DNA of 64,000 nt from Trematomus loennbergii (taxonomy: Eukaryota > Chordata > Actinopteri > Perciformes > Nototheniidae): NCBI GenBank assembly GCA_012861695.1, contig JAAOOA010000033.1, positions 25,276,044 to 25,340,043 of the forward strand. The letters are read 5' to 3'. Shown here piece after piece: positions 24,320 through 37,369 of this stretch; position 1 is the stretch's first letter, and every line of letters begins with the position of its first letter. The translations under genes were made by a program, and so were the position numbers. The notes under the pieces were generated by a model. That model ran no database searches, had not been told where the DNA came from, and was given only the letters and a program-made list of their open reading frames with translations.

Positions 24320-24871
24320 CAGGGGTACTCAAACTTTTTAATTAAAGGTCCAGTTGTGAACTTTATGCAAGGTCACTGGTCCGGATCAATGCCCCCCCCC
24401 CGAACGGAGAAACGAAACTGAAATCAAGAAGCAGTTTCTTGGCGCTCTATGCATGGGGCCCCCTTGAGGGGGTTTCCCGACATGTCCAGTAAATTAAAGG
24501 GTGTTTCATGTTGTCGTTGCTGTGGACCTTCTTAATCTACCTTCTTTGGGGCCCCCTTCTGGTCCAAGCACTTGCCTGCCTTGCCTGCCTTGCCTGTCAG
24601 TAAACGGCGCCCCTGTATACACACACACATTCAATACATACATACAGTATGTCAAGGTAAACTTGCGGTCTGCTATGTGTGTCACGCTCGCGCACACAAG
24701 TAAATATATATGCACGTTCATTCTCACAACGCGTCAGACACAAGACGCGCGTACATGATGATGTACATTAATTTATCAGAATTTTTTTTTTAATGGGACA
24801 CAGGGTTCGGTCCGGATTGATTTGCAGTTCGGTCCGGATCCGGACCTTGGTCCGGAGTTTGAGAAGCCCTG
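24320..24871. mobile_element. Non-autonomous hAT inserted in the DIRS element
   Basis: The ends read CAGGGGTACTCAAAC and, inverted, CAGGGCTTCTCAAAC. An exact 8-base duplication tcgtaggc flanks it (24312-24319 and 24872-24879). The sequence on either side continues the DIRS reverse transcriptase copy, so the pre-insertion site is readable. No coding sequence. Confidence 0.9.
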
Positions 24872-25821
24872 TCGTAGGCTATCCCCTGGAAGGCACAAAG
24901 CAAATACTTCCTATGTTTTGGAGCAATTTTGACATGAAAGTAAGCGTCCTTCAGGTCGATGGTTGTGAACCAATCGCCCGGCTGCTCCAGTTCCAGTAAC
25001 TGTTTAACATGTGGAACTTTTTGCAGCCCTGAATGGAGGAGGGACGTTGCAGAACTGGAGTGAGTAACCCAGTCCCAGTGTCCTGTCCACCCATTCAGTC
25101 AGTACACAGCTGAGCTTCCATTCCCCATAAAACTGTGTTAGGGGACATGCAAGCAGCTGTGGAGCCGCAGCTAAGAAGCTGTGGTACTCTCTGGTGGCCC
25201 TCTATTTTTTCTCTCTCTCTTTCTGAGAGCATATAGTCCAATAGAGGGCTCCACCTGTGCCTATAGAACTAGGGTTACAATACGTAACCCACCGTTTTTG
25301 CAACAGGGCCAGAATTTCTGTTGAAAGGAAACCTTTTTCCTCCTGGGATGATAGATTTGCCTCTCTTACAGCCCTGAATGGAGGAGGGACGCTGCAGAAC
25401 TGGAGTGAGTAACCCAGTCCCAGTGTCCTGTCCACCCATTCTGTCAGTACACAGCTGAGAAAGCAGCTGTGGGGCCGCAGCTAAGAAGCTGTGGTACTCT
25501 CTGGTGGCCCTCTCCGCCAACAAACCTTCCATGAAAGGAAGATTTGCTCATGGGGAACCGACATTAAAAGGGCCGAGCCTCCGCTGAGGTCCTTGAACGC
25601 ACCGCGGCCACTCTCGCGGGGCCGCGCGCCTTCGTATTAACGCTGTGTTTCACCTTAACGGTGAAATGCATTAATCGGAGCTATTATACCAGGCGAGGCG
25701 TGTTTTCTGACAACAACACGCCGGCTATAGCGTCCCTGAACCCGCACAGTGCTTTGACAGCACTTTCTGCGGTTTATTACACTCACGTGCGCGCGCCCAC
25801 CTGCTGCTTCCTTTACTGGAG

Positions 25822-26434
25822 TTACAGCGGGGGCGGTGAGTGTGGGACAGTGTTCTCTCTCTGAGGATGAGCAAGAAGCAGCATACGGCTAAGCTGCGAC
25901 TTCTCCTCATTCACGTGACCGAGGAAATCGATCCAAAGAGCCCTTTCCGTAGCCAGGGACATCACACGGCAAGCAGCGGCGGCCACACCGTGGACCAGGA
26001 TATTAATTTGGCAGAGGTTCTCCGCCCAGCCTGCTGCCTGTGGGAGCAGAGGTGTTGCCAGGCTCTCATCGAGGGGGGGCACGCCGGGATATGAGATCTC
26101 CGTGCGGCCCCGCACCCTCAGAATACCTACCTTTCCTGCCACCGGAGCTCTCGCTTTCAGTGTCTGTTGCCACGATGCCTCCACACACTGCCGGATATCT
26201 GGCAACAATTCCAGACCCGGAAGTGTCAGACACCGATGAGGCGAAGTCATCTTCTTCCTCCTCAGCAAACAGAGCCATAACCCGCACGGCTGGGATGGCG
26301 AACGTTGGTGGCGTCGCCTCGGCCATATCCTGGTCTCCCACGTCCACCACCTCGAGCTCGTCTTCGGCGTGGTCTGGTTCCAGGCACTCGAAACAGAGCT
26401 GGTGAGGATCGGCGCCCGCTATTAAGCCGGGCAT
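25822..26434 (-). pseudogene. DIRS gag-like region
   Basis: The first reading (26434 downwards) holds GADPHQLCFECLEPDHAED, a C-x2-C-x4-H knuckle-like motif found near the N-terminus of DIRS gag-like proteins, then an acidic stretch EEEEDDFASSVSDTSG. A second frame (26268 to 25822) continues with an AAAACRVMSLATERALW-like helical segment. The two overlap in different frames, so the frame is broken. The identification rests on position and the short motif. Confidence 0.5.
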
Positions 26435-26730
26435 GAGGGACAGGCCCGGGTTTCCTGCAGTGGTGACTCCATTCGCTTGCCTGGAGGTAAGATACTTTTA
26501 CTTGTTTCGAATGCTTTTCTCAGGTGTTGTCCCGCTCGCTGAAGAGAAAAGGATGACAGTCAGTAGGTGTAGCCGCCTTATATACTGTGAGCCTGCGCAC
26601 GCATTCAGGTAGGCTCGCCCGGATTGGCCGGCTACGTTTATACAACTTCAGTGTGTGAACGCTTGCGTATCATTGATGAGAGTAGTACCCATAGAGTCCA
26701 GTAGAGGGCGGAGCCTGTGTGAGATAGAAC

Positions 26731-29720
26731 ATCACCATACACACTATCATTATGATCATAGCTTTCAGCACAGACGATCATCCTTCAGCTGCTGCCAGGG
26801 ACTTGTTTCTGATTTACATGAATCACCTCTGCCTCATTTATTTCTATATTACGAGTTAGGGTCAGTGCCAGGTTTGTTTTTGTTTGCTCCAAATGATCCT
26901 AAATGAACAGACAGTAATACTTCATTATTATCTTTGGCCTGTTCTCTCAAAGCTGCACTTCTTCATGTGCTGCTGCTGTCAGTTTGACCGCCGGTCACCC
27001 AACTGTGCACGTGAAGCCATTGAAATCCAAACACATGTGCCACATAATGATGTTTCTCTTAATGTGAACAAGAGAGGAAGAAATGGTTGGCTCAGCAGGA
27101 ACAATGACCCACGCCAACCCTGAGAAATCCCTTAAAAGATACTTTGTTGATCCCAAATTGTGAATTTTTCGTTTACAGCAGCCTGTAAAAGCAAGGCATT
27201 GCACATCATTGGAAAAGAAAAAGAGAAGAAAAATAAAAACAAACATACAAATCTATAGACTGTCTGATAATGAAACACTATGAAGGGCCAAATTACAGCT
27301 AACATAATTGTTTTATTATTATAGCAAACTTATATTTAAGTGGACATATGTTCATGAAGAGAACAACATTAACAATAATACATGATTACTGCTCATCTAC
27401 TGTATTTCCTCAACACTGAAAAACTGAAGCGTTGACTTTAATTAAATGTATTATGTCAACAGATTTCACATAACTGTATTAGGTTAGTTAAAAGCAATGA
27501 TATTACGTTTAAATAGGTTCAACTTAATATTATTACTTTCAGCTAACCTAATACAGTTATATGAAATCTGTTGACATAATACATTTAATTAAAGTCAACG
27601 CTTCAGTGTTTTCAGTGAAGTTTCCTCTTTAACTTTACTCTTCTGTGTTAAGGAGTCATTAGTGAGGAGTTGTGTGCCCTGCCATCAAGGTGACAGGACA
27701 TGGCAGCACATCGGGACAGCCAGGAGAAGGTGGGGGGCAGAAGAAAGCAGAAAGGGCCAGGAAGTCTCGGGAGAGGCCTGCAGGAGATAATGTACCTTTC
27801 TTTGTCCCTGAAATGCCATCCTCTAACTCAGGGGCACAGGGGGGGTGGAGGGGAAGGGGAAGAGAGACAGATATTTGTGTGGAGGGCGAGGGGAGCAAAT
27901 TCAGAGGAGGAGGTACAAAAGAAAGGAGAGCAGATGCTTGGGGGATATAGGCATTCAAAAAGAGAGAGTGAGGGATATGGTGAGGCAGGATTGAAATGGA
28001 TGAATCCAAGCAAGGGGAGGGAAGGAAATAGAAGCAGAATGGCAGAGAGGAGCTGTTCACAGACAGTCACAGAACCAGAGAGCGAGAGGGAGGGGAGATG
28101 CTGTCACCAGCGTCCTCTTGAGGGAAAGGAAGTTGAAGTGAAATGTGTTCTAGAAGAGGCAACAAAAGCTTTTGTTACTCAGACAAACACTGAGAAAGAA
28201 CGCTTATTTCAAAGATGTCTGCGAAGACAATGAGGGGGATCGAGCGGCTGCAGCTCAGTCAATACATGGGTCTTCCCCCACTGACGGTCAGCCTTTAGCA
28301 TACAGTATGGAACTTCTTAATGTGCCTTTGATGCATCATCCTCTTTGAACGAAACAAACATAAAAGGGGTGAGCGGAAAAAAGAATCAGAAATAAAGTAG
28401 CTGGGGGTTCTGTGTTGGTGTGTGTGAAGAATAAAGCAGCTTTCCTTCTATTAAAGAGGTCTGCAGCTCAAAGAGTCTGCTGTGACAGCGCGCTTTGGAT
28501 CTGACCCGGCATGTATCTGAGCATACACAGAGAAAAGCATGGCTGCTGCTCATCTCTGAGACCACCAATCCTTTTGTATCTCTGTTAGACTTCAGCAGAA
28601 GCAGCTGCATAGATAAACGATACAGTATGTTAGTTAAAGCTTTGAAGAATATACAGTATAGAAGTGAATGTGAAAGGATGAATCGCACACAAAGAAAGTC
28701 CTCCTGAAGAATAGACTCCTCTTGAGTGTTGAACATTTTCATCTTAAAAGTTCTATTTAAAAAAAGCATTTGAAATGATAATGTTTCACCCATGGAATAT
28801 GATAAATAAATAAATAGAGCAAATAAAATAATCCTCTTTCCTTAATTTGTTAAGTATTTAATAATCTTATCTGCACTATACCAGATAAAAATACAATAAC
28901 TATTTTAACTTTATAGTAAAGTTGTCATCAATATACTCTCATACAGCTCAGAGTAATTCTGATAAGATATGATACATTGTAGAGGTTCCCCCATTGCCCT
29001 GTCTAATAATAGGCTGCAGTAGATATCGGGGAGAAGCTCAGATTGTCCGTGTGTTGGCCATCTTACAGTTCATGGAAGGAAAGGGAACTAAATTACTCTA
29101 AAATGGTCAAGAAAGGAAAAGGACCATGTTAATGTGATGATATATGTTTCAGCTGCTACAGGTGAGCACAACTGAACACACAATAAATAATAGATTTTAT
29201 TATTATCCACCTTTTTGTTTTATGTCCTTTTATTTAAAACATTCTTTAAGACTTCATCTTCTGGTTCAAATTGCAATAAATGTAATTTGTATAATCACTC
29301 TTTTGTCTTTATTCTACATGAAAATGTTAGATTCCATTCAAATCTGTTGATTATTCATATCTTCCTCAGGCTAGGAATAGTATGTCGAATTTTTAATGCT
29401 AAATGTATATCATTTTCTCACAGGATATAGAATGAGACAACATGAATGCTTCAGCTCTTCAGACCAACATAGTAAGATGTGAGCATGTTCCTAATTGTGT
29501 TGGTATGCAGCCTAGGTCTGGTCTGTTTCATAAAGCAAACCTGCCACTTTTATATTGTAGAATTTGTTAAATTAAAGCAGTCTTTAATTGTTTGTCCTAA
29601 ACATAGCAATATATGCTTTTGAAATGTAACATGTCTTTGAAAAAATAACAGTATACAGTTTATATTGTGTATCACCTTTAGCTTGAAAATACATAGATGT
29701 GTTTTTTTATCTATAAAATA
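26731..29720. other. No gene recognised (intron)
   Basis: Contains one palindromic MITE (27414-27617) and a purine-rich tract around 27700-28100 whose long open frames look compositional rather than coding. Confidence 0.5.
27414..27617. repeat. Palindromic MITE, copy 3 (most complete)
   Basis: Starts CACTGAAAAACTGAAGCG and ends GTGTTTTCAGTG, with both arms inverted copies: TTGACTTTAATTAAATG on the left, CATTTAATTAAAGTCAACG on the right. Confidence 0.85.
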
Positions 29721-29721
29721 A

Positions 29722-29765
29722 ATAGACAGACAGACAGACACTTTATCAATCCAAATTGGGAACGC
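29722..29765. repeat. (GACA)n with retroelement-like 3' motif
   Basis: A short GACA run is followed by CTTTATCAATCCAAATTGGG, similar to a tail common to fish non-LTR elements. A similar motif lies near 27138-27166. No element body was recognised. Confidence 0.35.
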
Positions 29766-31636
29766 AGCAGTGTGTTCAGGTATTAAAATATTTCAAGTTG
29801 GAATAAAGTATAAACTACACAACACAAGTATAATGCACAGCATAAGAGAAGTCCGATATGTTCATGAAACTCCCCAGGAGGCACCAACACTAACGTGGCC
29901 GAGTGGACTCCGGAGTTTGCTGCATGAGTTGCACTGTATGATCTGTGGTGTCACTCAAAAATTGAGTAGCCAATGGGGACGCACCCCTGAAAGTCCCGCC
30001 CACCTGGGATGTTGTGTCAGAATCAAAAAAAAAAATGAAGGAGCGCAAACGAGAGAGCTGCAGCGAGAGCAAAAGTCTGATCATTGAGAAAGAAGCAAAG
30101 AGAACTGCAAACAAAAAGATATGTTAAAACAAAGAAAAAATACTTATAGTTTACATGTTTACACAAATGATTTGTTTGCAACTTATAGTTTTATTTTTTA
30201 AATTAAATTATTTTGAATGACTCAGTTTTAAAAAACTTTTGATATGAAGTTGTGCTGAATACAGAGTCTCGTCTTGTGTGGCCAGCTCGCGTCGATTGTT
30301 TTTCCAATCCAGGTCATATTCAACCACACCAATTCTGCATGATGAAAGCATCAACGCAGCGTCAGAACGCCACCCTTGGAATTTTCATCCCACGAAATAT
30401 GAATTTGACAGTTACAGTTAATAAATAGAGCATATTTTCAAAGTACATTGATGATAATTAGCGGGGTTTTTTGTATTAAATACGATGACACTTACATAGC
30501 CGAGTTAATGTAACGCTTTGCAGCATGGCTGCTACAGCGGCTAACAAAAGGTGGGTCTCCAGAGCAGCAGCCCACTTGTCTCCACGCGAAAGGAAGTGAG
30601 GGAGAGGGAGTTACCTCATTCTTTGTGGACTGATAAACCATTGTTTTGTTTTTTTAGTCGAGGTACTAATACTTAAAAGAGTTGTTAACATGGGGACAGC
30701 AATGTTCTATTTATACATCCATGACGCAGCCGTGCAGAGCTACGCCGATGCTAAAGTGGACGTGGTTGAATCTCAACTGGGTTGGAAAACGATAGCGATT
30801 AACGAGAAGCGGCCGGCTGGGCTTCAGCAGAGAGGACAGACACACAGCCACCAAACGTTAGAGATCAGAGCTGGAGCCACATTTGTTTTTCGGATATGTC
30901 CGTTGTAATTGGTAACAGCATCATGGTCACTAGTTTATTAACAGGTGGAATCTATTCCTGACTGTGTCCTCACTAGTAGGGAGAGCCAGTTATTGTGCAG
31001 TGACGTGAGCACTATGTGTGTGTGTTGCAGCCATACAGGTGAACAGTGTATTCTGTGTTAATACTCCAATAGAAGCTGAACAACATCAACGATGGAGGCA
31101 GCTGTAGCCTCAACATTTTTAGAAGATAGAAGTGAATAATTCATGATGAAGGTCACTAAGACAAAAAAACAAATGAATAAAATAACTTTTCAACAAGAAT
31201 ATTTCTAAAGCTAAGCCGCTGCCAAAATGCATCTAACATCGGAAATGCATCGATATGGTACTGATATAACAGTATTTCACCTTCAAAGGGGTCGAAGAGG
31301 GACCAATCTACTATGACTACCAATTCCATTAACTCCAACTTCAAATGAATCTTTCCAGGCATCCAGGCGTGTGCAAATCTGGAAAACTTTCATTGCTCCA
31401 AGGCCGAATTCAATCATGTGCGTGTTCATTTCGGCCGCCTTATTGCAACAGGGCGTCGTCTAGCCGCCTGGCTGACAAACTCTGCAGTCAGGGTGTGTGT
31501 CTGTGGGAGATACCGAGGATCACTTCTGATCCGCCACAAGCCCCTAAAGCCATCTATCTATCAAAGGTGAGGGGGAGCCGGGTCACGGCTGTGTGAGAGC
31601 CGCAACACCCAACCTGAAATCATCAATCTTTATGCA
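29766..31636. other. No gene recognised (intron)
   Basis: Open frames at 29770-30087 and 30690-30908 show no known motif. Confidence 0.45.
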
Positions 31637-31726
<90 letters not shown>

Positions 31727-31734
31727 ACACACGC

Positions 31735-31804
<70 letters not shown>

Positions 31805-31814
31805 ACACACACAG
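31637..31814. repeat. Long (CA)n microsatellite
   Basis: About 178 bp of CA with a few CG interruptions near 31715-31740. Its Cys/Val and His/Thr open frames are artefacts. Confidence 0.97.
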
Positions 31815-32562
31815 GACCTTTATTTATTTAATTCACTCTTTGAACACCCCAGAGTACTTGAAATATCTGGGCTCACACTGAATGGCCCCGGGCTGAGCGT
31901 TGCTCTGCAGCAGGGAGATACTGGAGCAGAAGTTTGGACTGCAGCAGGAAGCAGGACATTTCCTGCTCTGCTGCTCTCTCTGAGGGGGGGACAACAATGC
32001 ACTGGCACTCTGTGTATTCTTGTTTAGTTGGCCCTCAGTTGAATACTGGAGATTAAACTGATAGAAAAGTGGCAACACAAAATATAACAGCTAGAGCTCA
32101 GCACATTGACAGTTAACAATCTGAGAGAAAAACAACCAAAAAACACACATTGGGAAAACAGTGAATCACTGTTGTCTTTTATCTTGCATGAGGAGAATCA
32201 AAACGACAGCTTCTCAAGCTAACGCTAGGCTATTTACATTTTCTCCCACACTAAACTGAAAGCCTATGGACATCCCTGAATTGTAGTTTTGTTGGTGCCT
32301 GCAAAAAGCATCTTCACTCTGAATTTAAATGCACTTTCTCAGATATGGACTTTCAACAGATAAATAATAAACATAAGCAAACAGTCACTGCATACATTTT
32401 GATCATGAAGAGTGCTGAGATGAGCATAGAATAAAGAATGTCTCTGATTGGGCCTACTGCTCTGAACATGCTCTGTTTAGCATAATGATTCTCAATCAGG
32501 TTGTTGTTGCACAAAAAAGGTCTGGCTTTTGGAAGTGTAGCCAAAAGCTGCACAATCCCAGC

Positions 32563-32601
<39 letters not shown>

Positions 32602-32624
32602 CACACACACACACACACACACCA

Positions 32625-32692
<68 letters not shown>
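32563..32692. repeat. (CA)n microsatellite
   Basis: About 130 bp of CA with occasional single-base breaks. Confidence 0.97.
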
Positions 32693-32696
<4 letters not shown>

Positions 32697-32786
32697 GCAA
32701 AGATCAGAGTAGAGGCCGTTACTGTCCCTTCATTTTAACACCTTTGCTGCTTAGGAAAACACACCATGAAAAAACAGACTCATTTA

Positions 32787-33632
32787 GGCCTAGGCTCCAC
32801 GGGAACGAAAACGGGTTGTTTCCGCATATTTCTCTTGTGTATAGCCCTTTAAGCCACACGACGCCGTAACGGAACGGTAGAAACGGACCCTGCAAACGAC
32901 AATGGGTCCAAAGGTGGATAGATCTGGGAACGGAGCGCTCTGGGGGGTCCAACGGGGCCGTGTGGCAGCCTATACGGTCATCCGTTTCTGATAATGACGA
33001 CGCAATAGCCCCGCCTCCCCCACCTCTGCTGCTCACCCCCGCAAAAGTACACTGCACACTGAATTCAGATTATTTATCTTTATCTCTATATGGACATAAA
33101 CGCGAGTGAAGTCTAATCTGACAGGACGGAGACATGCAGCCTCCCGCTGTGATGCAGCGGGAGCAAAACACACACTTCAAGTCAGATCACCACCCTTAGC
33201 TATTTTAATTACCTCTCAAACTACCTAAACTAGTTATAAATATGTTTATTTTTACTGTCGGGTTTACTTACTGGATCAGCTGCTGCATGAGGAAGCATGA
33301 AGATTTAAACTTTAACACACGTTGACCGGCGAAAAACTCTGCGCGGTTCCCTCCGCCCCCACCGCGGAGAATAAACAGAAGTGCAGCCATGACAACCATT
33401 CTTCTTCGCTGCTTTTGTGGAGGAAGTTGCTGCTTTTGTGGAGGAAGTTACAGCGCCACGTACAGGCTCGGCATATGTACTGCAGCTTTTCCAGCGGTTG
33501 GATCTAAACGGAGCCGTCTCATGTGGGCAGACACTATCCGGTGTATATTGCGTGTGGACGGAAGCTTTTTGGCGTTTGCGTTTGCGTTAATCCTATGTGT
33601 TTTGCCGTATGCGTTCCCGTGGAGCCTGGGCC
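32787..33632. mobile_element. PIF-Harbinger-like MITE
   Basis: The ends read GGCCTAGGCTCCACGGGAAC and, inverted, GGCCCAGGCTCCACGGGAAC (19 of 20 matching). TTA flanks both sides (32784-32786 and 33633-33635), the 3-base TWA duplication of PIF-Harbinger elements. No transposase seen. Confidence 0.8.
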
Positions 33633-33805
33633 TTAAACCATTGATTTCAAAAATAAATGGTGGGCCCCCAAGGGTTGTAGACTAACAAGACACCATGTAT
33701 GAATGCAGATGGAGTCTTCCTGTATTAAACGTGTTATGTTACCTCTTCTGTACTGCAGTTTATACCTGTACACCCTGAGTGATGCAGGGAGACGAACACT
33801 CACAT

Positions 33806-34093
33806 CAGACCCGGCGCCGTGGGAGGGCCAGGGAGGGCCAGGCCTTCATTGTAACAGTCGCGGGTGTACTGTGTATGTGGGGAGTGTTGCAGTAGAACAT
33901 TCCACTGTAGCGCCCGGTACTTAATGGGAAACCCTACATGTTTGAGCACCCTCTATGAAACGTCAAGCTACCCCACAGCACCCCCAAAAGACAATCTCTG
34001 GCGTCGACACTGGCCACGGTACATGACGGTTTTGAGTGCCCTCCCATGAAAATCATATGCCCTCTCTGTAGATTTGTTCTGGCGCCGGGTCTG
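33806..34093. mobile_element. Short hAT-like MITE
   Basis: Perfect inverted ends CAGACCCGGCGCC and an exact 8-base flank duplication actcacat (33798-33805 and 34094-34101). 288 bp, no coding sequence. Confidence 0.85.
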
Positions 34094-34101
34094 ACTCACA
34101 T

Positions 34102-35067
34102 TCCCACTTCTGGCAGTCAATCTCCTCCCACGTCAAAATGTATTTACAGCCAATTATAATAGATGGCACCTTTAGGGGGTCTGAAAAGGAAACAGCTCTG
34201 TTGGTCTCACCGGAGTCAGGAAGTTAAAGCAGCAGTGAGACGAGCTGTTGGATCAGGTTAATGAGATTTCACAGCAATAGTTCCCAGAGATAGCTGAGTG
34301 CTTCAGTCCCACGCCTCAGAAACACGTCATCCCCCTCTGGCCCAGCAGTCAATCCTGTCAGATCACCCCCCCTCTGCTCTACTCACAAGCTCACCAATTG
34401 GCTAATTAGGAGTAACAATTACTAAAGGGTAAGGAGACTGCGAGACCAGTCTCATTCACATCATGATCATATTGAAATGGGATTGACATCTTCTGATTTA
34501 ACAGGCAACTTTTCCTAATTAGGCAAGAAGAACCTACAGTTTTAAGTGCTGGTGAAAAGTCACCTTTTGTGATGGCAATAAATGCAATGATGTGTTGGTT
34601 CTACTGCCTAACTGATCATAAACAGTTTATTTAGTGGGACTCACACACACAAATACAGTGCTCCTGAGTTTTTTTTAAATATGTTGCTTTATAATATAAT
34701 ATTTTAGACAGGTATTCAACTTTTCTTAAACTTGCCAATCAAAACAGTGCTCTTGTATGGGGGTTTAAAATGATCATTAATGCTGTGGAAGAATCTTTAG
34801 GTCTGTCATCTACCAAGAAATCTTTCTAAAAAAACGATTACATTTTGCAATGTTTTCATCACATTACAGACCAATGAGTGCATGTCATATTTGAATGCTG
34901 GAAGTCTAGAAAGAAGGATCCAAAGTCTAAAAGGAGCAGCAGTGGTTAGATTCATCCCTTGCTAAGATAACAAAGCACATACATTTAATTTTGTGTACTT
35001 TACAATACAAGCCAGCGTTCACCCATGCACACACACATTCACACTCTGGTGGCAGAGGCTACCAAAC
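34102..35067. other. No gene or element recognised (intron)
   Basis: Unique-looking sequence without known motifs. Confidence 0.45.
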
Positions 35068-35070
35068 AAG

Positions 35071-35462
35071 GGCCGTTTCTCAATCGCGAGGATGCTGGCT
35101 TGGTAGCACAGCCGAGCCGAGCATCTTGCTTCAGAAGCGAGGCAAGAATACTTCCTGGCATTCGGAAAACAAAGAGTGGAACAGGCTAGCAAGTGTGCAG
35201 GTGTGCGTCATATGAGAGGCCCCGCATTACATCTTCCGCCACAGATTTGGGGAAATTGGTCCATGCGCAAAGCATTGTGGGGATTTTAAGGACGCGAAGT
35301 CTACCCATGTGCAGCCACAAAATTTCCCCCAAACCAAGGACGCGGCCTCGGTGGAATTCCAAGTATGCTGGAGATTGGAACAGTCCTTCGGCGGCACTCG
35401 ATGACGTAGCATCCTTGAAATATTGGCTTGGAAGCCAATATCCTCGCGATTGAGAAACGGCC
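35071..35462. mobile_element. MITE with GGCCGTTTCTCAATCGCG ends
   Basis: Inverted ends GGCCGTTTCTCAATCGCGAG match exactly. AAG flanks both sides (35068-35070 and 35463-35465). A 3-base duplication and GGCC start suggest PIF-Harbinger, though AAG is not the usual TWA, so the class is tentative. Confidence 0.7.
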
Positions 35463-35465
35463 AAG

Positions 35466-37369
35466 GTGTCATCTGCTCTTCAGGAGCAATATGCTTTACA
35501 CTCACACTGTGCCATCAGGAGCAGAGAGGTGCAGTATCTTGCAAAAGGTGATAAACAATATCATATCTGTGAATGCTTTTGACTATACTTCTTAGAAATA
35601 ATTATCATAAATGGGATTTGGCAGGTTGGGCTTGCAAAAAAGGGCAAATTGGAATCAGACCACAATTAAATAATTGCATCTCTAGTGCTTATACACCTGT
35701 ATGTACCTTTTTCTTTCATACTCAAAATCTCAAGATTTGATAGATAATTTGTATTGATAATGGAATTGGAATTGATGAAATCTTACTCCCGTTATACAGT
35801 ACGATCCATTCCATCCAATCCAAGTGTCAGTCGATACAGTTTTAATCTGGGGAAACTTTGATGTAGTCTTAAATACATAAATGTACTATTATATATATGT
35901 CCTGATCTCACAAGTTAGGAATATGCCATGTTGTTTTCTGTCACTACATTGTTTCTTTAAAAAAAGTGTCACTATGTCATTTAGCTTTTAATTTGTGTCC
36001 AGGATCTTTAAGGTTAAACTGCTGTATCACAAGGTAGTACAAGATTATTCATAACACTTTTGAGAGTAACAGTCCTTGTTCTTAGGGAATGTGTACTGGT
36101 TAATACCTTTTCTGTTTCTATCCTGCAAACCTCTGTCAGATCCTCTGAGTGTACTGCGTCCTCAGGTTAGCAGTGTGGACATCTGAGACAGAGCTGAACA
36201 ATGTGCTCTCTCACTCTCAAAGGTTCATGTGTTCTAGAAATGAGATATCACTCAAACCAGAGTGGGCAATGTCATTAGATTGTTGGAAATCAAGAATGTT
36301 TTTATACGGAGGCTGGGACATTCTGCTAAATGCTGCACAGATGAAGAGCACATGGGCTCCAAATCTAAATATATCAACACAACTCAACAAGAAGATAATC
36401 CAAACTAAACAACATCTCGTTCAATGCTGATGTCAAAGTCTCCGCACTGAAAAAACTGAAACGTTGACTTTAATTAAATGTATTATGTCAAGAAATTACA
36501 CATGATTGAATCAGGATATTTGAAAGCAATAATATTAGGTTTAAATACAAATCTACTTAATATTATTGCTTTCATCTAACCTAATACAATTATTATCCCA
36601 AATAATGTGTCTGGTATAAGAAACAGCTTTCTCTGTTTAAAACAAAAGAACAATGGAGTCACTGCTACCCAGCATGCTCAGTAATGTATGCACAAGCATG
36701 TAACATTTCATTAATAGGAGCCAGTCAATGTCCTCTCTCCCTGCTTATCTCCTTACAGACAGGTCAGTCACACTTGTGTCATATTAACATTTCAATTCCC
36801 AGATTCCCGCTTCAACACAAAGGACAGCACAGATGGAAACACAAAAGCTCTGAATTTTAAATGTAACTCGTTATGAATGCAAACATCTTGCCTGATTAAG
36901 CATTGACACAATGGGATACAGAAATAGCAGCGGACACTTTGTGTCCTTTATTCTTCAGTAAGGAATAATGGCATAAATGCCATTGAGCATGAACAATGCT
37001 TATCTCAATTTTGGACACAATGAGAACGGCATGCTTGTAAATGCATTATGCTCCACACTGTTCTCTGTTTTAATCCCGTCATTCAAAGAGCCTCCAGAAC
37101 ATTTACATTCATCCTATTATCCTAATTAATTAGTCCAATAACAACAGGGTCAGTTTACTTTCCTGCGAACAATTACGTTGTAATGATGATTTGGAAACAG
37201 GTAATGATGGGTAATCAGTGAAGCGAGACATCTACCAGGGGTCAAACAAAGTCAAAGATGGAGCGATAAACACAGAGGGGTGAGGGGGGGAGAGAGAGGC
37301 AGCAGGAAGGACGGAGAGGAAAATGTGTATGCAGCAGAAACGGTTCTGAGGCGTATAAGAAGAAGTTAC
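35466..37369. other. No gene recognised (intron)
   Basis: Contains a truncated palindromic MITE at 36445-36597; otherwise nothing recognised. Confidence 0.5.
36445..36597. repeat. Palindromic MITE, copy 4, truncated on the right
   Basis: Starts CACTGAAAAAACTGAAACG and is lost after the CTAACCTAATACA block of the right arm. Confidence 0.75.

Larger units (their letters stand above)
22214..26730 (-). mobile_element. DIRS-type tyrosine-recombinase retrotransposon, rearranged
   Basis: Inverted terminal repeats of about 190 bp (22240-22432 and 26541-26730) enclose minus-strand gag-like, reverse transcriptase and tyrosine-recombinase-like fragments, the DIRS combination. There is no obvious target duplication, as expected of DIRS. 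The interior is scrambled: several segments occur twice (22926-22980 and 23875-23931; 23054-23103 and 24204-24260; 23329-23520 and 24262-25002; 23516-23580 and 23932-23996; 25028-25204 and 25370-25512). A hAT element is inserted at 24320-24871. TATATAAG occurs in the left terminal repeat (about 22385), with its mirror in the right one. No intact protein remains. Confidence 0.82.

Noticed and set aside
27659..28233. Open frames of 133 and 177 codons on opposite strands
   Set aside because: Purine-rich sequence depleted of stop codons; no motif and no splice or repeat support.
30690..30908. 72-codon open frame with a start codon
   Set aside because: No motif and no splice-site context; likely chance.
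31583..31812. Open frames rich in Cys/Val or His/Thr over CA runs (also 9523-9834, 32353-32712, 57078-57172, 62778-63060)
   Set aside because: Direct translations of dinucleotide microsatellites.
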